Below are positions 33,715 to 45,040 of a DNA stretch of 64,000 nt, piece after piece (position 1 is the first letter of the stretch; every line of letters starts with the position of its first letter). The notes below the pieces were generated by a model. The model saw only the letters and a list, made by a program, of their open reading frames with translations. It did no database searches and had not been told where the DNA came from. A program made the translations under genes and the position numbers. The DNA lies in contig NC_133161.1 in NCBI RefSeq assembly GCF_040802235.1, positions 144,079,121 through 144,143,120 on the forward strand, given 5' to 3'. Source of the DNA: Manis javanica. Its lineage: Eukaryota; Chordata; Mammalia; Pholidota; Manidae.

Positions 33715-33965
33715 ACAAATGCCCTGGGCTGGGTGCCCAGAATCCGGGTTCTAGACCCAGTCCTGCTGTTGATCAGCTATGTGACCTGAAGCAAGGGATG
33801 GAATCAGAGTACACCAGGGATGGCAGCCACAGGACCTCAGTTTCCCCATCTGTGGAGCGGAGGGAGAGGGGTGCCCCTGCTCTGTCTCTTTCTCAGGGGT
33901 CCTTGAGTGGGTCCTGCAGGGCCATGGGAATGAAGGTGCCTGGAAAGCATAGCACACAGTCGGAA
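33715..33965 (+). repeat. MIR SINE, near full length
   Basis: 'ccagaatccgggttctagac', 'agctatgtgacctgaagcaa', 'acctcagtttccccatctgt' and 'aaggtgcctggaaagcatag' with 'cacacagtcgg' run from B box to tail. About 50 bp of extra sequence splits the core. Confidence 0.85.
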
Positions 33966-36425
33966 CATGTGAGGATGTGAGCTCTGGGTGGTATCAGCAG
34001 AGGGCTGGTGGAGGGCACTCATTAGGGATGGAAGAGCCACCCTGGCAGTGCCCAGCTACATGCACAGAGCAGTTTTCTGGCTGCCATTCCTACCCACCCA
34101 CGTTCTGTGGGACTCAGAATCCACCCATTGTCCACAGCATGTTTGGGCCCATCCAACATTTTGCTTTCTTGGACAGCTCTGGGGAGAAGAGGTTGTTTCC
34201 TAGCTCTGCTGGGAACCTCTGCAGGGCAACTTTGGGTGTCTTTGTGTCTCCTCTGGAGTCGGCCCCAGGGCTGAGCACATAAGGACTCAATTAACTCCTT
34301 GCTCTCTGAAATGACCCAGCCATGCCCCATTTGGACACGGACTGTCCTTTGCGGCAGGAGCCCCCTGAGGCCCGCCACTGGCAATTGGCACTCCTCCCAG
34401 GAGGAATAAGAGCCATAGAGGGTGGCCTAGAGTGGGTCTTCAGTCTATCCATCCAGGCTTGTCACCCTCTGCTGCCACCTGTCCCTCAGAATAGCACTAC
34501 CTCCCTTCACCTGCCCACCTGCATTCACTCTGCCCTGGGTCCTGGCTGAGTAGAAGAAGTGACGACTTCAACTCTTAGTGACCTGGGGCTGCTGGAGGCT
34601 GTGCAGGACCATCCCAGCCCCAAAGGAACACAGCTGGCCTTCTTCCTACACCCCCATGCTGCAGCCCCCAGGGAGTCAAGGTAGAGGTGTGTGCAGCCCG
34701 GCTCCTGCCTCGTGCCACCTTTTCCAGTCTTTAATATTCATGAGCACTCCTAGCAGGGGAGCTAAAAATGTTCCACTCCTAAATCTAACTGTTTTATGGA
34801 AGCCTAATTAAATTCTTTGGTGGAAGGGGAGAAAAGTGACCTTCAAAACTGCCAAAGCCATTCAGAGTGGCGTGTCCCAGAAACCTTTCCCCTTCTCTCC
34901 CCTCCCACAGCAGGTGGCCTTTCCTCTGGTGCTGAAGTTCTCTGCTGCCCCCTCAGGCAAGGGTCCAGGGATGCTCCGGGAGTAGGTGTCCAAGCGGCAA
35001 GACTGCTGCTGTCGAAGGAACACAGGCAGGCCATGATGCCGGCTCCACTGGTGGCCAGACGACCTCGAGCCTTGCTGGGAACTGCAGTCTCAGCCAGTGG
35101 ATGGAGCTGAGGGAGGAGAAAAGGCAGTGGGGAGGGCTTGGCTCTGGTGGAGAGCGAGGGACAGGGCCCCTCCCCCCTGGACTGGCACTCCCTGTTCCCC
35201 TGGACCCCTTGGTCCATGCGTCCTCATCGCCCAGGGGCAGAGGCCAGCCCTTTGCAAACTGGTACCCGGGAGCTTGGGATTGGAGCTCATGTCCCTGCTG
35301 CTTCTCCTGTGCACCAGGGACAGGCAGCCACTTCCCCAGAGGCCAATGGAGGCAGCTGCCCTTTTGGAGAGCCTGTGAAGAGAGGGGGCAAAGGGTTCTG
35401 AATCCCCCGAACTCCTCCTTGTGACCTGAGAAGGGACTCTCCCGACAAGGAGGAGGAGATGTAAGCAGGAGAGGAAGAGGACAGGAACCCCTGAGCTCCT
35501 CACCCACACAGTGTCAGGGCTCACCCTAGAGAAGGCTTAGACACAGGCGAGTTTCAGTAGGACCTTCCTGCACAAGTAAAGGGCTGGCTACAATCTTTCA
35601 GGCAGAAAACTGGAGACCTGGACGTCTAGATCTACACAGCATACGGGCCTCAGGGCCAGCTCTCTCACGCTGAGAGAACGTGAAAGGTCCTGCTCTCCTG
35701 AGACGCCAGGGTGGGGTGGAGTCTGAGGGACTAGCTGCTTCCGCTCCCACTTTGGGACAAGATCATTTTTATCTGGCCCAAAGTTACCTTCTTAGGGGTT
35801 GCCAGGAACTCATTCGCACACAGTGTGACAACCCATAGTGGTGACAGGCAGCTGGCGAGCTTGGGTGACACCCTGCTTCACGCTGCCATTCGTTCCTGGG
35901 ATACATATTCTGAAAAGTCAGTTTCTGGGTTATTTTGTGGCTATCAAAATAGGCCCTGCTTGGAGTACACCTGCTCACCAATCGGGGGTGACCATGCTCA
36001 GTTTTAGGCCATGCCCAAGTGGAGTAGTCTAAAAAACTGAGCTTCCAGGAGGTCTGTGGAGGTCAAGCCCTGCCCTCCACTGCAGAGGACCAGAGGAGGT
36101 GTGGCTGCCTCCCCATCAGACCCCAACTGCTCCTCTCGGCCACCTATGCCTCATCTCTCCCCTCATTCCTGACCCCCCTCTCCAGCCTGGGGTGCTCCAC
36201 TCCCTCACCCTGCCCAACCCTCCCTATTGCAGAGGTGTCTCCCCTGCCCTGTCCACTCATTCAACCTCTGAGCCTGGAGCCCATAGGGGTGCGATTCTTA
36301 ATTCCCCAACTAGATTTTGACCTTCAAGAAGCCAATATTCATGCTCTAAATGCCTTTGGAAGCTCTCTGCATGTCCTTAGAAGACTTGAATGGTTCATGG
36401 AGAGAGACTGAATATGTGGTTAAAT
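33966..36425. other. Large unassigned stretch with a candidate conserved island
   Basis: No gene or firm repeat in about 2.5 kb. 34725-34830 is an AT-rich island with GCTAAAAATG (34761-34770) and CCTAATTAAATT (34803-34814), set in GC-rich flanks. Frames around 34843-35524 overlap on both strands and lack domains. Confidence 0.5.
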
Positions 36426-36427
36426 GA

Positions 36428-36560
36428 GTGAAAGTGAATGAATAAACGAGGAAATTCACTCATTCAATAAACATGTATTCTGTGCTGTTTCCCAGGCTCT
36501 GTGCTGGGAGACGAGGAGACCTCGGCCATTAAAGCAGGCTTCACCTCACCCTCATGCATT
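36428..36560 (-). repeat. LINE2 tail, antisense
   Basis: 'attcactcattcaataaaca', 'gtattctgtgctgtttccca' and 'ggctctgtgctgggagacga' are the decayed antisense L2 3' end. A run of 'gagtgagt'-like units (36575-36645) follows, as often seen next to L2 tails. Confidence 0.65.
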
Positions 36561-38105
36561 CAGTCTGGAGAAACGAGTGAGTGAGTAAATGCAGGGGTAA
36601 GTGAGCAAATGAAGACAGAGGTGAGCAGGTGAGTGAGCAGGTGCCAGACAGCACACACATTCACAGGCTCTTGGGGACCCCCACAATGTTCCTGCGGACA
36701 GGGGTGTCCTCACCTTTCTGTGCCCTCCCCAGCCCCGTGCTTCCTCGCCTGGCTCCCTCGGGGGTGGCTCTCCTCAAGGTGAGTTTTCAGGCCCCTGCTC
36801 CACCTTTCCTCCATCACCAGGACTATCTTGGTGTTCCTGCACCACCTGGGCTGATGCCCCCCTCTGCGCACAGCTGCTGCCTTGCCTGTTCTGCCTTCAG
36901 AGGCCGGAAACCAAACGGAACTGCACAGTGCTTCCCCATCAGCCCCATCCTGGGCTGAGACCCAGCCAGCTCAGGCCTGCTCACAGGGAAGAAATGGGGT
37001 GCCAAGGAGTCCCCATCAATGGCCAAATAAGGTTAGTTGCCAACCCTGCCAGCCTGGTGTAGCTGCCCCTCATGCCAGGCACGGCGAGGGGTCCCTGAAA
37101 CAGAAAGCAGCAGGTCCAGAGGGGACGAAGTCCAGAGGGGACAAAGGAACGAACCACCAGCCTCCAGCAGGGGCCTTAGAAGACCCCTGGAGACAGCCTA
37201 ACAGCCACACACCAGTGAAGCATGCTGTTCTGAAGGATAAAAATAAATAATACTTTCAGTGTATTAATTAAGGCCAAAATGGTAAATACTCTTTATTAAG
37301 ATACATTTCATACTGGAAGCAATCTTAAGAGTTTCACAGACGTAGGCTTGTCTTAATATCGCTGCCCTCACCACGTTTAATCTCTCCAGACTATTATTCC
37401 TGGGACTTTCTGGCGTGGGGCTCCTCCCTCCCCTGTAATGTAGTGTGTGGAGGTGTGTGTGCATGTGTGTGTATCCATGTGCGTGTGGGGGTGGGGGATA
37501 GGCAGTATAGCGATAGAGTTCTGAATTTTATGAAAACGTTTCAAATATAACTGTGTGGCTTTGAGTCATGTGGAAAGGATATATGGTTTGGGGTCCACCT
37601 GGGACCTGATACTGAGACTGTGGCCTTCAAAAGTCTATCTCTGAGGCTCTGTTTATAGTAGAGTGGATGCCCTGGTGGGCCACCAGTCACCGACTTCAGG
37701 AACCACACCTTCAGCCCTCCAGCGGCCGGGCACTGCCTGCTGACGGGCACTGCCTGCTGACGGCTCCCCACCGAGTCCCTCCCCAAGAATGCCTTGGGCA
37801 GAAGTGTGCAGAAACACCAAGTTACCTTCTGCAGAGGCGGCCTGCAACCAAAAACTGGTCCATATGGGGTGCAGAGACCTGCAGTAACTGTAATAACGTT
37901 AAAGGACACCCCAGCCTCGGCACTGGGCTTGGCTGAGGTCCTGTTGTAACTGCATCACACCTACTTTCTCCCTCTGCCTGACCCGGCTTCCCTCACTCCC
38001 ACACAGGTGTGGTTCTCTGAGTGTTCCCCAGAAAGCCTCCTGAGCGCAAATCCCTGCCTCGACTGTTTCCCAGGAACCCGACCCAGGAGAGTAGCCAAGC
38101 TGTTG
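36561..38105. other. Unassigned stretch with two tiny tandem duplications
   Basis: A 16-bp unit is doubled at 37114-37145 (15 of 16 bases equal). A 17-bp unit GGGCACTGCCTGCTGAC is doubled exactly at 37728-37761. 37250-37290 is AT-rich ('gtattaattaaggccaaaat'). 37440-37495 is a degenerate TG-rich run. No gene signal. Confidence 0.5.
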
Positions 38106-38107
38106 CC

Positions 38108-38190
38108 AGTTAAGCATGATAAGGCAAGCACACGGGCTTAGCACGGTGCCTGCCACAGCGAGCGCTCTGCTACTGACAGCTGTTGTGACT
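38108..38190 (+). repeat. MIR/LINE2 tail, sense
   Basis: 'gggcttagcacggtgcctgc' and 'cacagcgagcgctctgctac' match the shared MIR/L2 3' end ('gcttagcacagtgcctggcacatag'). Confidence 0.6.
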
Positions 38191-38194
38191 CTCC

Positions 38195-38395
38195 ATGGAG
38201 GTCATTGTTTCCCAGTCCTGGCTGGATATCAAAACTGGCTTGAAAGCTTAAAAAAAGGTTCCAGATGCCTCGACCACTTCCCCGGAGATTTTGGTTCAGT
38301 AGGGCTGAAACAAGACCCCAATTTCTGTAATTTTAGACATTCTACAAGTGTTTCTGATGGACAGCCATGGCTGAGAAGCACCGACCTGGGTCATC
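38195..38395 (+). mobile_element. MER5-like nonautonomous hAT element
   Basis: 'attgtttcccagtcctggct' begins it and 'ggctgagaagcaccgacc' ends it, an imperfect inverted pair of the 'cagtgtttctcaatcctggct ... agccagggttgagaacca' class. Internal phrases 'gagattttggttcagtaggg' and 'tacaagtgtttctgatgg' also fit. It has no coding capacity. Confidence 0.65.
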
Positions 38396-38414
38396 TTTCT
38401 CTACCACCACCACC

Positions 38415-38530
38415 TCTTTAATTTACAGGCAAGAACCACAGACCCATGAAGGGCAGTTATCTGCCAAGGGCGGAGAGGTTCTTAGCTGCCCAGATAGGGC
38501 TCAACTCATTAATCCTGACCCACTCAGGGT
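38415..38530 (-). repeat. MIR fragment, antisense
   Basis: 'tttacaggcaagaaccacag', 'gttatctgccaagggcggag' and 'gggctcaactcattaatcc' give a decayed antisense MIR core. Confidence 0.45.
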
Positions 38531-38694
38531 CACTGCCTGGGGAGCCAGGGGCTATAAGAGGTCCTTGCTTCGAGTTCTGTCCAACAGAATCACACGGTAA
38601 TCACATTTATTAAGCAGATCCCAGAACATCTGATGTGGCTGACGATGCAAAAGCAGCATATGTTCAAACACCCTGAGCTCCCGGAGGAGGGAGT

Positions 38695-38805
38695 CCTCAT
38701 TGTGGTGTGGTTATCAGGGAGGTCTTCAAGGAGGAGGTGGGCCCTGAACCAGACTTTAAAGAATGGTGAGGCTTTGGGCAGGAAGCAGGCAGGAAGGATG
38801 CCAGC
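38695..38805 (-). repeat. LINE2 piece, antisense
   Basis: 'gaggtcttcaaggaggaggt', 'gggccctgaaccagacttta' and 'aagaatggtgaggctttggg' match antisense L2 ('ggcttcctggaggaggtgac', 'tgaaggatgagtagg'). Confidence 0.6.
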
Positions 38806-39055
38806 CCCCAGAACTGTTCATCTCATCCTGGGGTCAGTTTCTAAGGAAACCAGTCCTGGTCTGTATTCTCATCATTCTTTCTGGCAAATCTGAGGGTTCT
38901 CAGGGGCACTCAGATTCATGGAACAGCAGGCAACCATTGCCCAGTTTTTAGGGGAAAAAACATATTTTGTTCTAAAGATTAAAACTGAGATGAAAGTTTG
39001 TTTAAAGTGGGGCTGATCGCACTTAAGTAGCCCCACTTCTGTCTAAGTGCTCAAG
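38806..39055. other. Unassigned short stretch
   Basis: No landmark recognised. Confidence 0.4.
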
Positions 39056-39057
39056 TC

Positions 39058-39295
39058 CCCCAAGCCATGGAGCTGGGTGGTATAGCAGAAGCAGAGACTT
39101 GAGCCTGAGTTCACACTTACAAGCTGTGTGACTTTGGCCAAGTTACTTAACCTTTCTGAGTCCCTATTTGTTGAACCTTAAAATGGGGACAATATGCTTT
39201 CTGCTCTCTCAGTTATCAAGAGCATCAAATGCGGTCATGATTCAACAACAATTCTATACACAGCAAAGCACACTACAAACGTAAGCTGCCCCTCT
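39058..39295 (+). repeat. MIR SINE, near full length
   Basis: 'ggtggtatagcagaagcaga', 'gcctgagttcacacttacaa', 'gctgtgtgactttggccaag', 'ttacttaacctttctgagtc' and 'accttaaaatggggacaata' form one of the clearest MIR copies here, head to tail. Confidence 0.9.
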
Positions 39296-39299
39296 TTTC

Positions 39300-39425
39300 C
39301 ACATCTCTCTTTTTAAAATCAGGATGCAGAAGCCCAGGGCGGTTCCTGCTGTTGCCCGGCACCCCACAGTGAGCCATATGGGGAGTAGAGGCAAGACCGC
39401 AGTTCCCCAGATCTGACCCTAATGC
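39300..39425 (-). repeat. MIR fragment, antisense
   Basis: 'aaaatcaggatgcagaagcc', 'gttgcccggcaccccacagt' and 'gcaagaccgcagttccccag' fit antisense MIR. It lies tail to tail with the sense MIR just before it. Confidence 0.6.
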
Positions 39426-40942
39426 TTGTTCCAATACAGCAGCATATCTCTAGTTCAAATCTGTCTCCTGTCTCTAATTTCTTAGGCACTGCAGGGAACT
39501 GTGCATTCTCGCCTTGCCTTAAATTTGGAGTCTTTGATGCCTCATAAGCATTTGATCACCTCTGCAGCAGCCTGCCAGCCTGTGCCCTTCCTGCCTCTGT
39601 ATCATCTCGGGTCTATGGTCTCTCTACTTTGGACATCCTTAACTCAGCCTGAGATCAGCAAACCCCCGCCCCAGGTGTTCAGAAACCCCTCATCCGTGGG
39701 TTCTCCATCCTCCCATTTATAACACTGGTGGAGTGTCTCCTGCTGATTCATTCACAGCAGGGCAGTTAATTAGGCACTTGGGACACAGAGTCCAAAGGCG
39801 ATCTCTAAGAGAGCCCATGGGGGCCCATCCCTGGTCATTGCCTGGCAGCATGATGCAACCACGATGGAAGGGTACAGCCTCTCGAGGAGGCGGGGCTGGA
39901 GGGCTGGACTCCAGGTTCCTGACCTCTGCTTGCTCCTCTGCCCCAGTATCTCTGCCCAGCCCCGTCAGGTGTCTGTGGCAGACAGCTCCTGTGCTCCGTG
40001 CCAGCCCTCCGGTCTCAGGGCCAAGTCTCAGCCACCTGTCCACTTCCCACCCCGCCCCATTCCTCTTGCCTGCCCTGCTCCCTTCTTCCCACTGAGTCCC
40101 CTCCAAGCACAACACCCAGCTCAGACTCTCCATTCTAGGAGACAGGTCACGTCCACCACCCCGGGGTGTGGAGCGAGCCAAACTAATCAATGGCAGAGCA
40201 GTAGATTAAGGGGCCCGGCCTGAAGCCATCCATCACTGTCATTTACACTGGCTTGTCACCCTGCAAATGGAAAAGGAGATGATGTGAAACAACCCATCTG
40301 CAGGTTCTTAACGCTCTTTACAAATTGCTGTGGTGAATAACTTGTTGCCTGTATTTATTCCTTTTCAAATTGTCTCTTAGCTACAGTCATCCATCTTAAT
40401 TCTACATCCTGATGGCACATGCACCGCTAGTTGGGCAACCTCATGATTTCCCTGATGCTGCTACCTGGAGGAGGAGGGAGGAGTTAGCCAGGATCCTCTC
40501 CCCCAAAGGTTGGTACCTCCTGAGCTCCTGGTGGGAGAAGAACCTGCCCTCTTCCAGGGAGTTTGAGAGCAGGGACTGGCTTTCCAGGGAGGTAGCCCAG
40601 TTCACACTCATGTTGCCAGATGGACGGTCAGAATTTACAATTCCAGGTCACAGACTGTGGCCACTCATCATCACCAATCTCAAGGAAAGTCCATCTGCCA
40701 ATGCAATTGTAAAACGTCGTCATGGGAAGTCACTTCCGCGTTTCTCCATCCTCATCCCACATGTCAAGACTTACCACCTCTGTTCCTCCACTGAGACCTG
40801 CCCCTGTGTTTCGGCTCCCACTGGTCTGGCTGGCATTTCTTCTTCCCAGCTCAGACAGCCTCCTAACTGACCAGCCCCCCTCCAGCCCATCATCTGTACT
40901 CTCAACAGAAAACTGAAACTTCTTTTAGAGGCCGTGTTATGT
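39426..40942. other. Unassigned stretch
   Basis: No firm repeat or gene. 40200-40410 is AT-richer than its flanks and repeat-free, a weak candidate for conserved noncoding DNA. Frames near 39717-40190 and 40412-40870 show no domain. Confidence 0.5.
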
Positions 40943-40944
40943 CT

Positions 40945-41106
40945 GAACTCAGTACTTTTCAGTGAACTGTGTGCCCCCTGCATTAGAATCCCTTGGTCAC
41001 CCTGCCCCGGGACTACTGATGCAGTGGGGTGTGTGGAAGGCTGTGTTTTAAATGAGTTTCCTAGCTGGTTAATGTGCAGCACAAAGGTCGAGGACCAGGG
41101 CCCTAG
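40945..41106 (+). mobile_element. MER5-like hAT fragment
   Basis: 'tgcattagaatcccttggtc', 'gggactactgatgcagtggg' and 'aatgtgcagcacaaaggtcg' with 'aggaccagggcc' follow the MER5 layout ('cattagaatcacctgg', 'attctgatgca', 'gaggaccac'). Confidence 0.6.
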
Positions 41107-41107
41107 A

Positions 41108-41215
41108 CATTCCACTAGACACCTGAGACGGAGAGATGCGATAATTAGCCCCAGGTCACACAGCTAGTTAGCAGCTGAGCAAGAAGCAGGAACCCAATGC
41201 TCTTCATGCTATGCT
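41108..41215 (-). repeat. MIR fragment, antisense
   Basis: 'gacacctgagacggagagat' is the decayed box. 'agccccaggtcacacagcta' and 'gttagcagctgagcaagaag' are close to the antisense MIR core, followed by 'aacccaatgctcttcatgct'. Confidence 0.85.
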
Positions 41216-41224
41216 CCAGGGAAA

Positions 41225-41405
41225 TCCTCATCTGAACAGGAGCTGCTGTGTGTCCATCTCTCCGACTGGAACACAAGCTCTTTGAGGGCAAGGACAATGT
41301 CCTACACTCCTCTGTGCCCCTTCAGCCTCCACCAGGCTTGTTGCAAATCTTGATGGATTTTTGGCAAGCCAGAAAAGTGAAGAGCATATACAACAGGCCA
41401 AGCCC
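41225..41405 (+). repeat. LINE2 3' end, sense
   Basis: 'ccatctctccgactggaaca' and 'caagctctttgagggcaagg' with 'acaatgtcctacactcctc' match the L2 3' UTR ('gtaagctccatgagggcaggg'). Confidence 0.75.
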
Positions 41406-41574
41406 CACATTCAGGTCGTGTTCCAGGGAAGGAAACCCATGCAGGTGGCCGAGGGCAGAAAGCCACCTTGCAGGGCTCAGAGCTCGGCCCTTCTTGCTGC
41501 TGTGTGATGAACCCAGATGAACCCAAATCCGCCTCACTGTCAAGTGCTGAGTTTCTGACACTGCGTCCAATATC

Positions 41575-42235
41575 ACTACTCTGCCTTCCACAGCAGATCT
41601 TTACATATATTTGAAAACAGCTGTCCAGATCCACTTAGACATTCTCTCTTCTGGGTTTAAGGTCCCCAGCTCCCTCAACCACTGCTCACAGGGCTGCGTA
41701 TGCAGACCCCACAGCATCCCATTCCCCCTCCTCCAAATGCCATCCCATTTGTCAACGTCCTTGCTCCACTGTGGCTCCGAGAACGAAATGCAATGCTCCA
41801 GATGTGGTTTGGCCACTGCCAAGCACAGAGGGACACGCCATTATCTCCCTTTTCTGGGCTCTGTGCTTCGATTAATATAGTCCAAGGCTGCATTAGCTCT
41901 CCTGGCAGCCTCACCTCGCTATTGGCTCACACTGCACTTTCTCTGCTAATCCATCTAACTCTATTGCTGTCGAATCCACAATTCTCCATATTGTCTCCGA
42001 GGATTCCATCAAAGTCTTTACAAAATGCCTTGCTGAAATCCAGTTATGTGATGTCCATAGCATTTGCTACCAGTCTGGAAAACATACCAGCCAGAGAAAA
42101 GAGGTTGCTTTGAGTGGACTTGTGCTTGGTGAACCCGGGATGATTCCTAGCGCTCTTTCCTTTTTTTTCCCTATGGGTCCGTGAACCATCTGCTCTATAA
42201 TCTGTCTACAGAGCTTTCTTCACCCAACGTGTTTG
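41575..42235 (-). repeat. CR1/L3-like LINE, antisense, about 0.66 kb
   Basis: The plus strand follows the reverse complement of a CR1-clade ORF2 3' part. In order there are 'gaaaacagctgtccagatcc', 'tttgtcaacgtccttgctcc', 'caatgctccagatgtggttt', 'caaggctgcattagctctcc', 'tggcagcctcacctcgct', 'catcaaagtctttacaaaat', 'gccttgctgaaatccagtta' and 'gtgcttggtgaacccgggat'. CR1/L3 LINEs ceased moving before placental mammals diversified. The section that should hold the catalytic ADD box seems deleted around 41950-41975. Plus frames such as 41700-42113 are its complement. Confidence 0.75.
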
Positions 42236-42885
42236 CTCAGTGTCTGGACTGAGCAACTGCGACAGGCTGCCTGATTGATTGTGCCTACTGTGAGGTTTAT
42301 GGTGGTGAGCAGGGGCTGCTGAGGGGAAAGCAGAGAGGACAGCAAATCTAGAAACCACAAACTCAGGAGTGCCCGTGGAGGTTGTAAATAGCTTGACAGA
42401 GGCATTTCGAGTCTCTGGGTAAGAAAATTTATTAACAATGCCTAAAGTATTTCACTCTCCCTGCACAAAGTTTGATTCAAAAGAAATATAAAAACATCAC
42501 TGCCAAACCATTTCCTTTCTCCTATAATTAGGTACTCTGGATTTTTAGTATCATTTTTTGTGTGTGTTTGTTTCTTCTGATTTCCACAGGCTATTTTTAG
42601 ACCCATCATGACTCACTTTTTGAAAGGCATAAGAAAAAAGTCATTATCCCCAGCCATCAGATGTACCCATCCTCTGGGTGACACGCATTTAGGTAAGTCG
42701 TAGCTGGGTGACAGATGAGGGGGCCTGGGCGAGCACGCAGGAGGAAGGCCTCTGCTATGGGGGTGGGGAGCCGTGACAGTGACGACCAGCCCCTGGCCAG
42801 CCTGCTGATCAACCCCACTCCTTCCTCCAAGAGGGCGAGGGTGCAGGTTCTCAGAGAGACAGAGCTGATGGCAAGGAGCCAGGTG
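42236..42885. other. Unassigned stretch
   Basis: No firm repeat. 42480-42620 is AT-rich ('ctataattaggtactctgg', 'ctatttttagacccatcatg') and stands out from GC-rich flanks. Confidence 0.45.
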
Positions 42886-42889
42886 GCTC

Positions 42890-43060
42890 CAGAAAAGAAA
42901 GAAATGACCATGAGCTGTCAATAGCGGGAGAGAACTCAGCGAAGGACTGAGCTCCCCGTCTTTGGAAGTGTTCAAACTGAACTGGATAACAGCCTCCGTG
43001 TTCAAGACCCCTTCTGAGGCTGGCTCTGTGAAATCTGCCAGGGAGTCTGCTGGACGAATC
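42890..43060 (+). repeat. Possible CR1/L3 LINE 3' fragment, sense
   Basis: 'ggactgagctccccgtcttt' and 'ggaagtgttcaaactgaact' with 'ggataacagcctcc' match the CR1/L3 phrase about 'agctccccgtcactggaggt' and 'attcaaacagaggctggat'. Only one landmark block is clear, so the call is weak. Confidence 0.45.
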
Positions 43061-43525
43061 CCAGCTCTGAAGGGCAGCCCAGGCCCCAGTGTTGGAAGGT
43101 TCAGCTAACACAAGGATTCCAGGAAGGATAAATCACCTGCAAACACTTCTGTGCTTGTCCCCCACGCAGACAATGTCAGGAGGGCTGGGGGCCACCTCCT
43201 CCATTCGGACTTCCTAGAGTGATACTTCCGGAAAGGGAAGCCCCTAAACACTGGCCCGAGTCCTAGGTAACATGCAGACGCCCCTGGCCTTCCACATGGA
43301 AAGGGCTGTGATGCAACTTACTAGCAAGTCATAGAGTCCTTTTCTGCCTCTTATAAGTAGTCGGGCCCTTTCTAGGGACTCTTATAGGACCAGTTCCTTT
43401 TCTCTGGTGTTTACTGTCTAAGATAGACCTGCTGAAACTAACACATATGTGTAGAACACTGTACCATGTGATAGTAACACAGATCTGGAGCAACTCAGTG
43501 CCCAGGCATAACAGAGCATGTGTGT

Positions 43526-43526
<1 letters not shown>
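43061..43526. other. Unassigned stretch
   Basis: Nothing recognised. Confidence 0.5.

Positions 43527-43579
<53 letters not shown>
43527..43579. repeat. (TG)n microsatellite, about 26 dinucleotides
   Basis: An uninterrupted TG run. Frames crossing it on both strands (43418-43615, 43518-43739) encode only the dipeptide repeat. Confidence 0.98.
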
Positions 43580-43581
<2 letters not shown>

Positions 43582-43784
43582 GGGAGGGAAAGTTGTCAGG
43601 TTTACTTTGGATCATCTCTAAAAATCACATGTCCTTTCTCTGCCAACCAAGAGCCTGCAGTGTCCCCACCACCCCCTACGACAAGGAAGAATCCGCTCCA
43701 GCGAAAGGCCAGCATCACAGAGGAGAGGGGCCTGAGTAAGGCTGGGAACCACTGGCGGGGCATTACAGTTTGCATATCCCTTCC

Positions 43785-44195
43785 TCATCCATTATTCTTG
43801 ATTGCCCATTGACTCACCAAATATTTGCCCCGCCCCTCCCATGCCCCAGGTACCATGCCAGACACCGGAGTACAGGAGTGACCAAAAACCAGCGCAGCAC
43901 CGGAACTTGGTGGAGCTCAGCCTAGTGAAGGCCGATGTTAGTGAACAATCAGAAAAGTGTGTACTCGCACACTGGGAAGTATAAGACCAGAAAATTATGT
44001 AAGTGCTGTGGAGCACATAACCCAGAGCTGACCTCATGTGGAATTCAAGGAGGACTGCCTGGAGGAGAGGACATTTGGCTGAGAGCTGAAAGATGAGGGA
44101 CAGTTGACCAGGTGAGGGGTGGGCATCAGGAGGAGAAGAAGGAGCCTGGAGCTTTGGAGGACTGAAAGACACAACCCTGGAAGGGCCTGTGTGTG
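43785..44195 (-). repeat. LINE2 3' part, antisense
   Basis: 'actcaccaaatatttgcccc', 'taccatgccagacaccggag', 'gtgaccaaaaaccagcgcag', 'tggagctcagcctagtgaag', 'aagtgctgtggagcacataa' and 'ggaggactgcctggaggaga' run from L2 tail inward, antisense. Confidence 0.75.
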
Positions 44196-44454
44196 CCCCT
44201 GGGAACATGGAACGTAACATGCATCAGTGCCGGCTTGGGAGCCTCCGAGGCAGACACAGCCCTGCACTCTCCACCCTTTAGTCTAGAGAGGGAGGCAGAT
44301 TCCTTTAAACTGCATGAATAATTACTTAAAGACAGTGGGGAAAATGCTCCCAAGGAAAATTTCATTGCACGGGGCAAGATTCCTCACCTGCAAAATAGAG
44401 TAAGGCCTGCCTGGGACATATTTAGGAATCAGAATTAACCAGACTAGGTGGCTG

Positions 44455-44545
44455 CCTGAATGGTGGGGAGACCAGTGAGGCTGCAAGAGAAATAAGGGGT
44501 TTCTGTCTATACCAGTAACTGAGATGGGGGACGTGGAAGCCAGAG
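44455..44545 (-). repeat. Small LINE2 piece, antisense
   Basis: 'ggggagaccagtgaggctgc' and 'taactgagatgggggacgtg' resemble two L2 phrases. Their spacing implies an internal deletion. Confidence 0.4.
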
Positions 44546-44599
44546 CGCTCAGAGCATGTCCGCTGATCCTAGGCCTGGGTTCTCCCTAGGACAGGGGGA

Positions 44600-45040
44600 G
44601 AGGAGTATGGGAAGACTTCTAAGAAGAGGTGCTAATTCAGCTCTTTCTGAAAGACAAATGGGGAGGTGAGGGAGGCAGAGAGGAGAGAATTCCAGGCAAG
44701 GGCCTGGTCCGCAAAGGTCTGGAGGCTCTTTAGGGGCTACAGGGAGCTGTGCTGGGAGGGTGATGGGAGATAAAGATGGAGAACTAGGCAGGCAAGAGGT
44801 GGGAAAGCTGCGAAGTCTGGGGCTGCCCTAAGGTAAAGGGGAGCCCCTGAGGAGCTCTGAGAGAGAAAACCACATGGTCAGATACATGCTCTGAAAAAAG
44901 TAAACCGCTTAGTCTGCAGAGTGGAAGGTGGACTGGTGAGAGTGAGTGGTGAGCACCTCTAAAAGCCCGGGAGATTTTAGGAGCTCAAGATGATGGGAAG
45001 GGGGTCTCTGTGAGTGTGGAAGGGTGATCCAGGGAGGGAG
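44600..45040 (-). repeat. LINE2 middle part, antisense
   Basis: 'gagagaattccaggcaaggg', 'gtccgcaaaggtctggaggc', 'aaccacatggtcagatacat' and 'agagtggaaggtggactggt' match antisense L2. It restarts near the 3' side compared with the copy just before, so it is a separate insertion. Confidence 0.65.
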
